Shown here piece after piece: positions 41,143-52,788 of a stretch of DNA of 64,000 nucleotides; position 1 is the stretch's first letter; each line of letters begins with the position of its first letter. This DNA comes from Paenibacillus sp. JCM 18996. GTDB taxonomy: Bacteria; Bacillota; Bacilli; Paenibacillales; NBRC-103111. The position numbers and the translations under genes were made by a program. A model generated the notes under the pieces. The model was not told the DNA's origin and did not search any database. It was given only the letters and a program-made list of their open reading frames with translations. The stretch covers positions 46,974-110,973 of the forward strand of contig BBFE01000007.1 of the NCBI GenBank assembly GCA_001313085.1, in the 5' to 3' direction.

Positions 41143-41814
41143 ATGTACCGCAAAAGGCTGTATGTTTTTTTGACGGCGACCGTTCGGTACATGCGATTGT
41201 CCGAAATTATACGGCAGACGATTTTGACGACCTGATCCGTATTCAGCAGATAAGCTTTCCTCCGCCGTTTCCTTCCGAGCTTTGGTGGAACAAAGAACAG
41301 CTGGCGAGCCATGTGCAGCATTGCCCGCAAGGGGCACTGTGTGTTGAACTGGACGGAGTGGTAGCCGGCTCTATTACAGGCTTATCATTCAGTTCGATGA
41401 GGACCAGCCGGAGCATACGTGGGAGGAGGTCACCGACAGCGGCTATATCCGCAATCATAACCCGCACGGGGATACTCTGTATGTTGTTGACATTTGCGTG
41501 GAGCCTGCCTATCGTAAGTTTGGCCTTGCCAAATTGATGATGCACTCCATGTATGAAACCGTGGTTCATTTGGGACTCGCACGGCTGTTGGGAGGCGGGA
41601 GGATGCCCGGTTACGGCCAGTATGCCGCCGAGATGTCTGCGGAGCACTATCTTGAGCATGTGCTGGCAGGGCGGAAAAAAGGATCCGGTGATCACTTTTT
41701 TTGCTGCGCTGCGGCAGAACCCCCGTCAGAGTATTGAAGGAGTATGTGAAAGATGAGGAATCGCGCAATTATGCGGTTTTAATGGAATGGAGCAATCCTT
41801 TCATCCAAAATTAA
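41143..41814 (+). CDS. GNAT family N-acetyltransferase
   Basis: About 221 residues. After a short N-terminal extension, VRNYTADDFDDLIRIQQISF starts the GNAT fold; YVVDICVEPAYRKFGLAKLMMHSM is the acetyl-CoA-binding motif A. GGGAGGCGAAGG precedes the ATG at 41143. Breaks at T7 near 41166, a missing G at 41379, A6 near 41678 and T7 near 41696. The gene begins 50 bases after the nitrilase-family gene and is probably in its operon; such amidase-GNAT pairs (including fusions) are known. Confidence 0.8.
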
Positions 41815-41836
41815 TCGAGATCGGAGGAGAAGATAC

Positions 41837-42514
41837 GTGGAATATATACGCATTAACGATATTGGCAATCCGCTGTTCGCTCAGATGCACCGGATGATGC
41901 AGAACATTTTTTTCCGCCGGAGGAAGTGCTGGAATTCAGCCTATGGAAAGAGCCGCTGGAAGATCCCGGAATTCGGGTGTTTGTTGCTGTGCATGAAGGA
42001 GAAGTGGTGGGGGCGACGGAGTACCGCTATTATGAAGATACCAATACCGCTATGACCGATTTTACGATTATTGGCAGGGAAGGGCTTGCAATCGGCAGAT
42101 TCCTGACGGAACAGCGAAGCAAGGATTTGTTCGCTCTGGCGGAAGCTGCAGGCAAGAAGCTGCGCGGCATGTTTGCCGAAATATACAATCCTTATCTGGT
42201 GGAGGACGAAGGGTTTGGCGGGGTAAAGCCGATGAATCCTTTTGTGCGCAGGGAGGTGCTGTCTCATATGGGATACCGCCGATTGGACTTCACTTATGTG
42301 CACCCTTCCTGGAAAAAAAATGACGGGGAAGTCGTGACCGGACTTGATCTGTGCTTTCTGCCGTATGACGGGAACGAGGAATCCATAGAAGCTGGCCTGG
42401 TTGCCGCTTTCTTAAGGCGCTACTACGCCGCTCTCTCCGAAAAGCCTCAGCAGTGGGAAGAGATGGTACAGGCTCTGGAGAAAAAAAGATGAGATCAAGC
42501 TGCTGCCGCTGTGA
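41837..42514 (+). CDS. GNAT-like acetyltransferase
   Basis: About 223 residues; GTG start after CGGAGGAG. FAVHEGEVVGATEYRYY-like strands and TEQRSKDLFALAEAAGKKLRGMFAEIYNP are consistent with a divergent GNAT fold, and the C-terminal half (MNPFVRREVLSHMGYRRLDFTYV) resembles a family next to carbon-nitrogen hydrolases. Breaks at T7 near 41912 and at A7 near 42482 (after correction it ends DEIKLLPL at 42514). The A8 run at 42314 reads in frame. Starts 22 bases after the preceding acetyltransferase, so it is likely in one operon. Confidence 0.65.
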
Positions 42515-42576
42515 TTATTCTTGCTGAAAAGGGGAACACTATTATTTATCGAAAAAAATAGATAGGAGTGACCTTT

Positions 42577-42741
42577 ATGCCGGGGGATTACCGTTTTGCC
42601 GATCTTGAAGACCGGACGGATTTAATAAAAGAAATCGCGGAGCTGGAAGCAAAGCTTGGGCAGGCGACCGGTGACGATGTCACGCTGATCGCATACAGCA
42701 AAACAGAAGATTTGGGATGCCGAGCTTCTCTCGACGACTAG
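42577..42741 (+). CDS. Small hypothetical protein
   Basis: A 54-residue acidic protein (MPGDYRFADLEDRTDLIKEIAELEAKLG...) with a central helix predicted to be amphipathic. TAGGAGTG lies 8 bases before the ATG, and a strong terminator starts two bases after the stop. That placement supports a real gene. The last ten residues could be shifted by an indel near 42716. No family recognised. Confidence 0.6.
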   Translation: MPGDYRFADLEDRTDLIKEIAELEAKLGQATGDDVTLIAYSKTEDLGCRASLDD

Positions 42742-42742
42742 T

Positions 42743-42769
42743 AACCTGCCATGGGCGGGTTCTTTTTTT
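42743..42769 (+). terminator. Intrinsic terminator
   Basis: AACCTGCC (42743-42750) pairs with GGCGGGTT (42754-42761), loop ATG, then C and T7. Confidence 0.85.
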
Positions 42770-42874
42770 GGCTTTTGCCGGATAATGAAAGGATGGATGT
42801 TCTATGCGGAATGTGCTGCTTTCGACTATAATGGTTACAGCCCAAATATACAATAATTCGTGAAGGAGGCTGCG

Positions 42875-43177
42875 ATGAACAAATACGGTTCCGAGCGGTA
42901 CCTGGACAGCCAATTCACTTTATTGATCAAAGAAGTGGAAACGCAGCAGCAGTGGTTGAACGTTTATATGGATCTGATTTTTGCGGAAGGGTCCGTCAAG
43001 CCGGAGGAGCTTCAGGATCCGAGTCTGCTGGTTATCGCCACGCACGACGGAGACATCATTCAGATCGTCCTGCTGGAGGAAGACTGTGACAGCGAATTTT
43101 TTTGCTTTCTCCCGGAGAAAAGGAACTTGTCAGAAGCTTTTTTTTTCGAGCATTGGAACACGATTAATAGGAAGTAA
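42875..43177 (+). CDS. Hypothetical protein
   Basis: About 100 residues, acidic, without membrane segments: MNKYGSERYLDSQFTLLIKEVETQQQWLNVYMDLI at the start, then a strand-like LLVIATHDGDIIQIVLLEEDCDSEFFCFLPEK. The ATG at 42875 follows AAGGAGG. T7 (43096) and T9 (43138) runs make the C-terminal third uncertain. A terminator lies 50 bases downstream. Not recognised. Confidence 0.6.
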   Translation: MNKYGSERYLDSQFTLLIKEVETQQQWLNVYMDLIFAEGSVKPEELQDPSLLVIATHDGDIIQIVLLEEDCDSEFFCFLPEKRNLSEAFFFEHWNTINRK

Positions 43178-43227
43178 ACACAACCATACTCTGATTCTCT
43201 TTGAGTGAATATTGATCCGGAGAAGCC

Positions 43228-43282
43228 GAGAGCCAGACAAGAAAATCCTTTAAGAGGGTATTTGGTCGGCTCTCTTTTTTTT
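43228..43282 (+). terminator. Intrinsic terminator before glpK
   Basis: GAGAGCC (43228-43234) pairs with GGCTCTC (43268-43274), followed by T8. The rest of the 43178-43409 gap holds no gene; I see no clear -35/-10 pair for glpK. Confidence 0.75.
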
Positions 43283-43382
43283 CTATCGTCCAACCAAGAC
43301 AAATACATTTCCATCCGGCGCTTTCATTATTAACGGATCGAATAAAGGCTATCAGGCTGCTGTTATTGTATACTTACATTAA

Positions 43383-44904
<1,522 letters not shown>

Positions 44905-44933
44905 AGCTGTCCGGACGAGTTTGACGCACGCCC

Positions 44934-45336
44934 CTACTCCAAGGGCTGTTTCTCAAGCTTAAGAATACGCATCCTATATGCATTCATGCCGGTGATTCCG
45001 AGTTCCTCCTGGAGGCCGTAATTGTCCCAAGCGCCGATGACTGCGTCTATGCCGGGGATCATTTGAAGCATTTTGCGAAAATCAATCGCATCCCGTTCCT
45101 GTAAGAAAAGGCCGACTGCCACTTCCTTTTTGGCAGATACTCGGCTCCGGCCAGCGCGGACTTCACTATGCCTTTTACACTTGCGGTTATCGCGGCATGC
45201 ACTATGGCCGGGATCAGATTATTCACCTTCACCGACAGGTTTTTTTGGAAGTACGCTGAAGAAATCCCGGAGGCTTGAGCAGCTCCTGCTCCCAACGCTT
45301 TAGTTCGGTCTTCACTTGAATTGCATAAATGTCCAT
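44934..45336 (-). CDS. Short EcsC-like protein
   Basis: About 133 residues. It begins MDIYAIQVKTELKRWEQELLKPPGF and continues KNLSVKVNNLIPAIVHAAITASVKGIVKSAL-like helices, as in the N-terminal part of EcsC family proteins. Full EcsC proteins are usually about 250 residues with a central glycine-rich hydrophobic region, which is missing here. It may be a shortened relative or one with an internal deletion. GGAGGG precedes the ATG. Breaks at T7 near 45243 and near 45130. Converges on glpK without an obvious terminator. Confidence 0.55.
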
Positions 45337-45488
45337 ACCTGCCCTCCATTCGGCAGAACGATTGATTCAGTCACGCACTTCAGCAATATCTATAGGCAAA
45401 ATGGCATATTTTATCGTATCATACTCATTGGAGCAGAACCAAACGCCCATGTTAAAACGATCACTAAAATGGATTGAAAGGTGACATC

Positions 45489-46344
45489 ATGGCAGGAATT
45501 AAACTTTTTTACGGACAGCACAAATGACTTAAGCCCGGAGCTCATCGAGCGGCATGAAATCGGAGTCGTGCCCCTTTATGTGACATTCGGAACGGAATCC
45601 TATCGCGACGGAATAGATATGAACCCCGGACAGCTTTTTTTGACAAAGTGCGGCAAACAGGCGTTTTACCCAAGACGTCGGCGCCTTCTCCGGCGGATTT
45701 CTATGCCGCGTTCCGTCCGTATGCAGAGCAGGGTATGGATGTTGTCTACATTGGCTTGTCTTCTGCTTTATCGTCCACGGTACAGAATGCATTGCTTGCC
45801 TCGGAACAGCTGCCCGGTGTGTCCATCTCGGTTATAGATTCGAGGAATCTGTCAACGGGTATAGGATTATTACTGTTAAAAGCGGCCGATGCGAGGGCGC
45901 AGGGCGCAGTATTACCGGAAATTGAAGATTTGGTAAAAGAAACCGTGCCCAAAATTGAAACCTCCTTCGTCATCGACACGTTAGAATATTTACATAAAGG
46001 CGGACGTGTCTCCAATCTGCAGCATCTGCTGGGTAGCCTGCTCAAGATCCGTCCTATAGTGAAAGTGGCCGATGGCGGAATGATTCCTGCGGAAAAAAAA
46101 TTCGCGGAAAACGTGAGAAAGCGGTGGAAAAGTTGGTCCGCAACGTGCTGGAAAACAAGCAGGCCATTGATCCCCGGCGTGTTTTTTTGTCACTCATGCA
46201 ATGTCCTTGGCGGAAGCCGAACAAATCAGGCAGATTCTTGTGGACAAGTCCGTCGCGCAGGAAGTCATCGTCACGGAAACAGGCTGCGTGATCTCCAGCC
46301 ACTGCGGACCGGACACGATAGGGATCGTTTATTCAAGAAAATAA
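45489..46344 (+). CDS. DegV family fatty-acid-binding protein
   Basis: About 284 residues. The N-terminal KLFTDSTNDLSPELIERHEIGVVPLYV and TSAPSPADFYAAFRPY match DegV (FakB-like) proteins, which bind a fatty acid for phosphorylation by FakA. The middle has GLSSALSSTVQNA and the C-terminus ETGCVISSHCGPDTIGIVY. Breaks at T6 near 45506, T7 near 45636, A8 near 46094 and T7 near 46184. The ATG at 45489 is used with AAAGGTG. A second DegV gene starts 22 bases later. Confidence 0.87.
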
Positions 46345-46365
46345 GAAGTGAGTTGATACAGCAAG

Positions 46366-47216
46366 ATGGCAAACGTAAAAAATCATAACAGACGGCAGCT
46401 GCGACCTGCCTGAGGAGCTTTTGAAGCAGTGGGAGATTGGCGTAGTCCCTCTTACTGTGCGTTTTAACCAGTCTGAGTATAAATCCGATATGGATTGCGA
46501 CTTGTTTTATAGCATGATGAAAGCCTCCAAAGAGCTGCCCAAAACGGCAAGCCCTTCCCCGAACGATTTTTTTTGGAGGAATATAAGGAGGTAGAAGGGG
46601 GCAGGGACATTCTTGTTCTTGCTCTATCGGCCAATTTAAGCTCCACCTACAACCATGCTATCATGGCGAAAGAGCTGTATAAAGAAGCAGGGCACAAAGG
46701 GCGGGTGGAGGTTCTCAACTGCAAAAACACTTCCGTGGGCCTCGGCCTGATCGCTTATAAAGCTGCTATGATGGCCGAAGAAGGCACGAGCCTGGATGTG
46801 CTTATGGACAGAGTGAATGAGCTCATTAAGCAAGCGCATATTTATATCATGCTGGATACTCTTGAGAACGTGATCAAGGGCGGCCGGCTGGACCGTGTGA
46901 GAGGAGCGGTGGCTACCGTACTCAATATTAAACTCCTTATGCACAACAGCGAAGAAGGCACCATCGAATTGATTGAAAAGATCAGAGGCTCCCGGAACAC
47001 GATAAAAAAGGATGGTCGAAAAAAAATCGGCGAAACGAAGATCGGTGCCGGCCGCGATATTATAGCTGTTGCCCATGGCAATTGTGAAGAGAAGGCGAAA
47101 AGCATAATCGAAATGATCATGTCCAAATACCCTTTTAAAAAAAAGGCAATTTTGTCCAATATGGGGTCTGTCATCGGCACCTATGCGGAGAGGGCGGCAT
47201 TCTGGTCGCCTATTAG
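46366..47216 (+). CDS. DegV family fatty-acid-binding protein (second copy)
   Basis: About 282 residues: VKIITDGSCDLPEELLKQWEIGVVPLTV, TASPSPNDF, ALSANLSSTYNHAIMA and CKNTSVGLGLIA are DegV signatures. It is clearly diverged from its neighbour. Breaks at A6 near 46379, T8 near 46567, A8 near 47150 and a missing G at 47187, which restores the ending YAGEGGILVAY. An apparently uninterrupted stretch near 47000-47030 hides a compensated shift. Two FakB-type proteins with different fatty-acid preference are common in Firmicutes. Confidence 0.87.
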
Positions 47217-47295
47217 TCTCTGATTAGAAATCTCCTGTGATGGTTAATAAAACAGTGTTCAAGGATTGTCCATCACATTAATAGGAGGATGAAAC

Positions 47296-47864
47296 ATGAA
47301 TAAGCATATCGTTGGTGTATTCGAATCAGAGCATGAGGCCATTAAAGCGATCGAGGAATTGAAAAGCCTGGGGTTCCGGTCCGATGAGATTTCTGTCGTA
47401 GGCAAGAATAAAGAGGATGTTAGTCACGTAGGCGACGAAACCGGAACGAAGGCTCCGAAAGGACTGGCTACTGGCGCCGCAACGGGCGGTGTGCTGGGAG
47501 GTCTCACCGGACTTTTGGCTGGTCTCGGTATGCTTGCCATCCTGGAGTAGGACCCATTCTGGCAGCAGGGCCAATTGCGGCAACCCTGACCGGAGCTGCG
47601 GTAGGCGCTGGAGCGGGCGGTTTGGTGGGCGGCTTGATCGGTCTGGGCATCCCAGAGGACGAAGCCAAGCGCTATGACGAATATGTGAGAAATGACAAGC
47701 TGCTGGTAATGGTGGATGTGGCCGACGACCGTCAATCCAGAGTATACGATATCTTCCGTACTCACGGATCTCTCAACTCCGATATGTATGGAACGATGGA
47801 CTCGAATGCAGTTCACAGCCGTTCTGGCCGCGACCATTTGGACAGCGACCGTACGATTCTGTAA
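47296..47864 (+). CDS. General stress protein 17M-like, glycine-zipper protein
   Basis: About 189 residues. The N-terminal MNKHIVGVFESEHEAIKAIEELKS and EISVVGKNKEDV match the YflT/general-stress-17M domain. A long glycine/alanine zipper follows (GAATGGVLGGLTGLLAGLG and GAAVGAGAGGLVGGLIGLG), predicted to insert in or lie on membranes, then YDEYVRNDKLLVMVDV. One missing C at 47541 breaks the frame between the zippers. GGAGG before the ATG. These proteins are typically sigma-B-type stress induced; no promoter of that class was recognised here. Confidence 0.85.
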
Positions 47865-47908
47865 TATTGTTTAATACTTGATGGCATTTAAATAGCAGAT
47901 CAAGAGAG

Positions 47909-47950
47909 GCACACGTAAAGCTGTATTGCTTTGCGTGTGCTTCTTTTTTT
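47909..47950 (+). terminator. Intrinsic terminator
   Basis: A 13-bp stem (47909-47921 with 47928-47940, one G-T pair), loop TGTATT, then a T-rich tail. Confidence 0.88.
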
Positions 47951-48029
47951 TATATAAAGAAAGATAAATTCTTTTTTTTATATCATAACGAAGACATAAA
48001 GGATCAGCAGGGAGCTATTCCTCTTGCAG

Positions 48030-48263
48030 TTAATACATATCGACCCTATAGCGGATTTTCAAGTTCTTATTCCGGCCCATTGACTTGGGAAAGGCAAGAA
48101 TGTAGCGAATAAGAACTCCAAACGGCGTTATCGGGTTAAAACGTACAATAGGAGAAAGAATAAGGCCTCCGAAATCCGCTATATCCCAGAAGAACAGACC
48201 GCGCGATGCACACCGAACCAAAAAAATACGGGCATCGACAACAACAGAAAAGTAATCCCCCAA
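48030..48263 (-). CDS. Doubtful small membrane protein ORF
   Basis: A 77-codon frame in an otherwise gene-free, AT-rich stretch between 47951 and 48391. It contains two hydrophobic parts (FSVVVDARIFLVRC; FGVLIRYILAF) and a basic tail. Another ATG 12 codons upstream would connect to it if a base in the G5 run near 48257 were removed. No good ribosome site, no family recognised. The rest of this gap shows nothing else I can support. Confidence 0.25.
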   Translation of the reverse strand: MGDYFSVVVDARIFLVRCASRGLFFWDIADFGGLILSPIVRFNPITPFGVLIRYILAFPKSMGRNKNLKIRYRVDMY

Positions 48264-48391
48264 ATGTCATCTTCTTATCATGCATCGTGGGAAGAATTCA
48301 TGCAGTGCGAGTATCGATATGAGTTGGCTTTTCAGCAAAAGAATCCATCACGGAGAGGCAAATTTAATATGAAAGGGAGTATCATTTTAAT

Positions 48392-48795
48392 ATGCTGTAT
48401 ACAACTTCACTTCAAGGCATCTCCCCTGAGATGTTAAACGGTTTCTTTGCAGGTTGGACTAACCGTCCTTCGAATTCTAACATTTACAATTGTTGCACCA
48501 AAGCTATAAAGTTGTCCTTGCAATTGATCAAAGTGCCAATCAAGTTGCGGGTTTTATTTCGGCAATTAGCGATGGCATATTATCCGCCTATATTCCTTTG
48601 CTTGAGGTGTTGCCGGACTATCAAAGAAAAGGAATAGGGCAGAATTTGGTTAGCCTTATGTTAGATGAACTGCATGATATATATATGGTTGATTTAATTT
48701 GTGATGAAAATTTACAATCATATTACGAGCGATTTGGTATGTTCAAAGCAGCAGGCATGGCAATCCGAAATTACAATTTTCAAGCAGGAAGATAG
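48392..48795 (+). CDS. GNAT family N-acetyltransferase
   Basis: About 134 residues. LLEVLPDYQRKGIGQNLVSLMLDEL is the acetyl-CoA-binding motif A, followed by LICDENLQSYYERFGMFKAAGMAIRNY, typical of small GNAT proteins. A frame break near 48492 separates the first 35 residues. Base composition is richer in A and T than the neighbouring genes, hinting at later acquisition. Ribosome site AAAGGGAG is 13 bases from the ATG. Acetyl acceptor unknown. Confidence 0.82.
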
Positions 48796-48806
48796 GGAGG
48801 TTGTAT

Positions 48807-48917
48807 ATGTTTTTGATCACTAATCCTAAAGTCGCTGGATTTGTACCTCAGTGGGCCCCATTCAAAGGTTTTTTTTCCATTCTGTTCGATAATCCGGGAG
48901 TCAGTTTGATAGATTAA
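48807..48917 (+). CDS. Possible 36-residue protein after the GNAT gene
   Basis: ATG 48807 has a strong AGGGAGG site seven bases upstream and encodes MFLITNPKVAGFVPQW...NPGVSLID before TAA at 48915. A T8 run at 48869 could alter the second half. It starts 11 bases after the acetyltransferase stop. No family recognised; the good ribosome site is the main support. Confidence 0.4.
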   Translation: MFLITNPKVAGFVPQWAPFKGFFSILFDNPGVSLID

Positions 48918-49005
48918 CGAAGTGGGGAAATTCCGTCCTGGCAGCGCGTTTTTTTTCTCATCACCGCTCTATCCACTCTAATCTTGTCAGCAACTTTTTT
49001 GTAAA

Positions 49006-50184
49006 TTACACATTTCGTCCGAGCCGCCGGTTAAATTCGTCCTTGATCGACTTCAGCACCTCAGGATTCGAGATCGCATCGTATGCGGTGGAAGCCAGAA
49101 CTTTGGCCGCAAAAAAACCATGCCGTCCAGGCCCTGTCCTTCATAGCCAAATCCCGGAATTCGGGTGTGTGCAGCAGATGCTTCTCGTCCACGACTTTTA
49201 CGTAGGATGAATTGCCGGGCAGTGGATTGAGACATTGCCCAAGTCAAGCGATCCGTGGTCTTTTCCGGTCTGTATTTCCGCCTCGCTGATCCCCATAGCA
49301 GTAAGATTGTTTGTAAAAAAGCTCCGATAGCGCCTCATTCGTCATCAGCTCATCGTACGAATATTCATAGTTGGACACCTTCAAGGTGCAGCCGGTTTGC
49401 AGTGCGGCGCCCTCCGCGCAGCTGAGCACTTTATGTACCACTTCATCTGTGTATACGCGGGTGGCCGAGCGGACATAGAACTGGGCGGCCGCATAATCGG
49501 GAATGATGTTGGCCGCTTTGCCGCCTTCCGTGATGATCCCGTGGATCCGGGTGTCGCTGCGAAGCTGCTGCCTTAACGCGTTTATGGAGTTGAACAGCAG
49601 CAGGACTCCATCCAGAGCGTTTACGCCTTCATAAGGGCTTGCCGCCGCATGGGCCGCTTTGCCTGTATATTCAAACTGCAGCGCATCCATCGCGAGGGAG
49701 GCGCCCGATTTCTCGTACGCATAATACGGATGGGCCATAAGAGCGATATCTACATCGTCGAATAAACCTGCTGCTGCCATCGGAACCTTGGCCCCTTTCG
49801 TTTCTTCTGCGGGTGTGCCGTAGACCCTGATCGTTCCGCCGGTTTCGTCGATGACGGATTTCAAGCCAACCGCCGCTCCGATACTCATCATGCAAATAAG
49901 ATGATGCCCGCAGGCGTGTCCCAGATCTGCCAACGCATCATATTCACATAAGAACGCCACCACCGGCCCCGGTTTGGCAGCGGAGTACGTCCCCAAAAAA
50001 AAGCGGTCGGAATATCCAAAACCGCCCGCTCCACCTGAAAACCGTGAAATTCCAGCTCTTCGGTTAAGCGCTCGAAAGCTTTGAATTCCTCATGCCCGAG
50101 CTCCGGATTTTCTCCGATATATCTGGAAATTTCTTTAAAGCGCCCGGAACTCGCGTCAATGGCGCTATGAATCCTTTCTTTCAT
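49006..50184 (-). CDS. M20 family metallopeptidase/amidohydrolase
   Basis: About 392 residues, related to AbgB/PM20D2-type amidohydrolases. Metal and catalytic residues are in CEYDALADLGHACGHHLI and PAEETKGAKV; the dimerisation domain begins LQFEYTGKAAHAAASPYEGVNALDG. Breaks at T7 near 49994, T6 near 49315 and T7 near 49112. The C-terminus is recovered as KSIKDEFNRRLGRNV, ending at 49006. GGGAGG precedes the ATG at 50184. Lies 31 bases downstream of the M29 aminopeptidase gene, so the two form a peptide-degrading operon. Confidence 0.86.
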
Positions 50185-50215
50185 CAACCAAACCTCCCGA
50201 TTGAAATGTTATGAG

Positions 50216-51336
50216 TTATATGAGATTCTCGGGATTCAGAACGAGAAGCTCATCCACGACGAAACGCCCGTCCTTGCGGATCAGCACATCATCGAACCAG
50301 ATCTCGCCGCCGCCGTAGTCCGGCCTTTGAATAAGCACATATCCCAGTGAACGGAGGATCGGTTGGAGTTATCCGCTTCTTCATACGCTTGTCCCGGCGT
50401 AAAGTGGATGCTGCCGTCGATTTTTTTTCGTCAAAAAAGGATGTCTTTCATAGGATGTTTAATGTACGGATTGACACCGATCGCAAATTCGCCTGCATAA
50501 CGGGCGCCTTCGTCCGTGTCCAGAATTTCGTTTAAACGTTCCGTATTGCTGCTTGTCGCTTCCACAATTCTGCCGTTCTCGAAGCGGAGGGAGATATTCT
50601 CGAAAGATGTGCCCGAGTAGATCGTAGGCGCATTGTAAGCAATGGTGCCGTTTACGGAATTTTTCACCGGAGCGGTGAAGACCTCCCCATCCGGTATGTT
50701 CAGCTTGCCAGGGCATTTGATCGACGGAATGCCTCGGATGGAGAAGGTGAGATCGGTGCCCGGCGCGGTTAGCCTCACCTTATCGGTCCGCTGCATAATG
50801 CCGACAAGGGCATCCATCGCTTTGGACATTTTGCTGTAATCCAGATTGCATACCTGAAAATAAAAAAATCCTCGAAAGCTTCCGTGCTCATATTCGCCTG
50901 CTGGGCCATCGAAGGCTCGGATATCTCATCACAACCCATTTGGTGTGGTTAATCCGCTGGTCGAATACTTTACGCTGATATTCGCTTAAGTACAGCTTCA
51001 TTTGATCTTTCGGCACGTCCGACGATTCTGTAATGTTCTCGCCGCCGCGGACCGCGACATAAGCCTGCATCTTCTTCATCCGGTCCACTTCAAGCTCGGC
51101 AAGCTGCTGAAACTGCTCTTTGCTGCCATGCAACTGAAGGCTCCTTGTCACCGCGGGATCGCGCAGGTCGATAAAGACGCGGCCGCCGACCTCGGCGACT
51201 TCTTCGATAAAGCATTTGGCCAATTCCTGGTCCTTGACTCCGATCATTTCGATCAGTATGTTTTCACCGGGCTGCAGATCGACGGAATAACGGATTACGC
51301 TGCGGGCAAAGCTTTTTTTAAACGAGGGTCTCTCAT
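50216..51336 (-). CDS. M29 family aminopeptidase (AmpS/PepS-like)
   Basis: About 373 residues. The start [31 protein letters not shown] and the metal-binding C-terminal half ([59 protein letters not shown]) are characteristic of the thermophilic aminopeptidase family M29. Breaks at T7 near 51313, near 50925, T7 near 50862 and around A8/T6 runs at 50422-50438. GGGAG precedes the ATG. First gene of the M29-M20 operon with its own promoter. Confidence 0.88.
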
Positions 51337-51375
51337 GATGTTGTCTCCCTGTTCCAGAATGACTGTCCTGGTAAA

Positions 51376-51404
51376 ATTATAGCCCATCGCGCTAAGAATA
51401 CCAA
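51376..51404 (-). promoter_or_regulatory. Promoter of the M29-M20 operon
   Basis: On the minus strand, TTGGTA (51399-51404), a 17-bp spacer and TATAAT (51376-51381), 40 bases before the aminopeptidase ATG. Confidence 0.65.
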
Positions 51405-51432
51405 AACAGCGGAGATGCCGCATTCATTCCCT

Positions 51433-52080
51433 TTAACCGGCGAGATATGGCATGGGCAGGACATAATAAAGCACGCAAATAAAGTGGCAAAAGCTTCCCG
51501 CCAGCACGAACAGGTGCCAAATCATATGATGGTAAGGAATCCGTCTCCACAAGAAGAAGATCGTGCCGAAAGTATAGGCCAATCCGCCCCTACAAGCCAG
51601 GCCATGCCGTTAAAAGGAAGCTGCTGATACAGAGGCTGTATGACAAGCACGATGAGCCAACCCATGCCGATATAGAATAATGTCGAGAGCAGAATAAACC
51701 TTTTGACGAAAAAAAGATTTCAGTATGCATCCAATCAAAGCGAGCCCCCATACGATGCCGAAAACCGTCCAGCCGATCGGACCGCGCAGAGTTACCAGAA
51801 GAAAGGGGGTATAAGTGCCGGCAATGAGTAAATAAATGGAGATATGGTCAAGGATCTCAAATATATTCTTGATTCTGACGTTCTGAAAGCTGTGAAGCAG
51901 CGTCGAATTCGTATACAGCATCAACAGGGATACCCCGAACACGGTAAAGCTGACGACATGCCAGATGTCGCCGTACTTGACGGAGAACACGATGAGCAGC
52001 ACGAGCGCCGCAATGCTTAGTAAAACGCCGATACCGTGGCTGACCGCGTTAGCAATTTCTTCTTTCAGGGAATATTCCAT
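51433..52080 (-). CDS. Hemolysin III family membrane protein
   Basis: A PAQR-related protein of about 215 residues with seven hydrophobic helices. Conserved residues are in IANAVSHGIGVLL (His), NSTLLHSFQ (Ser, His), LDHISIYLLIAGTYTP (Asp, His) and the last helix YHHMIWHLFVLAGSF (His). Breaks at A7 near 51709 and near 51590. AAGGAGG precedes the ATG. Despite its name, most members are not toxins; a hydrolase or receptor-like role is proposed for the superfamily. Confidence 0.87.
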
Positions 52081-52204
52081 TATGGACCTCCTTAATATGA
52101 CTCGGGACGGGGCAGCGGACTATCGGGACAGGCTTGACTCATGGTAAAATTGTAACGTATTTCAAGTAACAGGTAAACCTTTGTTGAAGAGGGAGGGTGG
52201 ACGA

Positions 52205-52753
52205 ATGGACAGTAAGCGTGAAGATCAGCTTAACCTGTCGATGATCTTTGCCATGGGCAGTAACAGGGTCATCGGAAGGAACGGCCGGATGCCGTGGAAC
52301 CTCCCGGGCGAAATGGCCTATTTCAGGCGAACGACTTGGGGGCACCCCGTCCTGATGGGCCGAAAAAACGTTCGAGTCGATAGGCAAGCCGCTGGAAGGC
52401 CGCACCAACATCATCTTCTCGAGAAATATAGATTATGCGCCCATAGCTGTTCGGTGATTCATTCCGTGGAGCAATTTTTTTTAGAGGAATACCGGGGCAG
52501 CGAGCAAGAAATATTCGTCATCGGCGGAGAGCAGATATACAGGCTGTTCCTGCCCTATGCGAATAGGCTCTTCATGACTTTAATCCATCATGAGTTTGAA
52601 GGAGACGCGTATTTTCCGGAGGTGGACGAGCAGGAATGGGAAGTGGTATCGGAGCGTAAGGCGGAGGACGAAGGAGACAGTCCGTACGATTACAGCTTTC
52701 TCATTTGGGAAAAAAAAGATAGACACACTTTGGTCACAACCCTGTCGGCTTAG
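52205..52753 (+). CDS. folA: Dihydrofolate reductase
   Basis: About 170 residues, reducing dihydrofolate with NADPH. Substrate and cofactor motifs: MIFAMGSNRVIGRNGRMPWNLP-type N-terminal loop, GHPVLMGRKTFESIGKPL and VIGGEQIYRLFLP. Breaks at A6 near 52364, near 52430 and T8 near 52477. An A8 run at 52710 decides the end: shortened by two bases it finishes FLIWEKR near 52722, a more usual terminus than the tail read to 52753. GAGGGAGG precedes the ATG. No thyA lies upstream. Confidence 0.9.
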   Translation: MDSKREDQLNLSMIFAMGSNRVIGRNGRMPWNLPGEMAYFRRTTWGHPVLMGRKNVRVDRQAAGRPHQHHLLEKYRLCAHSCSVIHSVEQFFLEEYRGSEQEIFVIGGEQIYRLFLPYANRLFMTLIHHEFEGDAYFPEVDEQEWEVVSERKAEDEGDSPYDYSFLIWEKKDRHTLVTTLSA

Positions 52754-52788
52754 AAAGTCACACTTTTGTCACATATCCGTCGGCTTAG
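52724..52788. repeat. Two 30-bp direct repeats behind folA
   Basis: Copies at 52724-52753 and 52759-52788 share CACACTTT(G/T)(G)GTCACA and a GTCGGCTTAG end. A looser relative of the first half (ACACTTTTGTAACATC) appears near 53501. They may be overlapping binding sites or a duplication. Confidence 0.6.

Noticed and set aside
40701..41537. Nitrilase-acetyltransferase fusion protein
   Set aside because: The continuous frame arises from one missing C at 41079. With it restored the hydrolase stops at 41092, and the acetyltransferase has its own GGGAGG and ATG at 41143.
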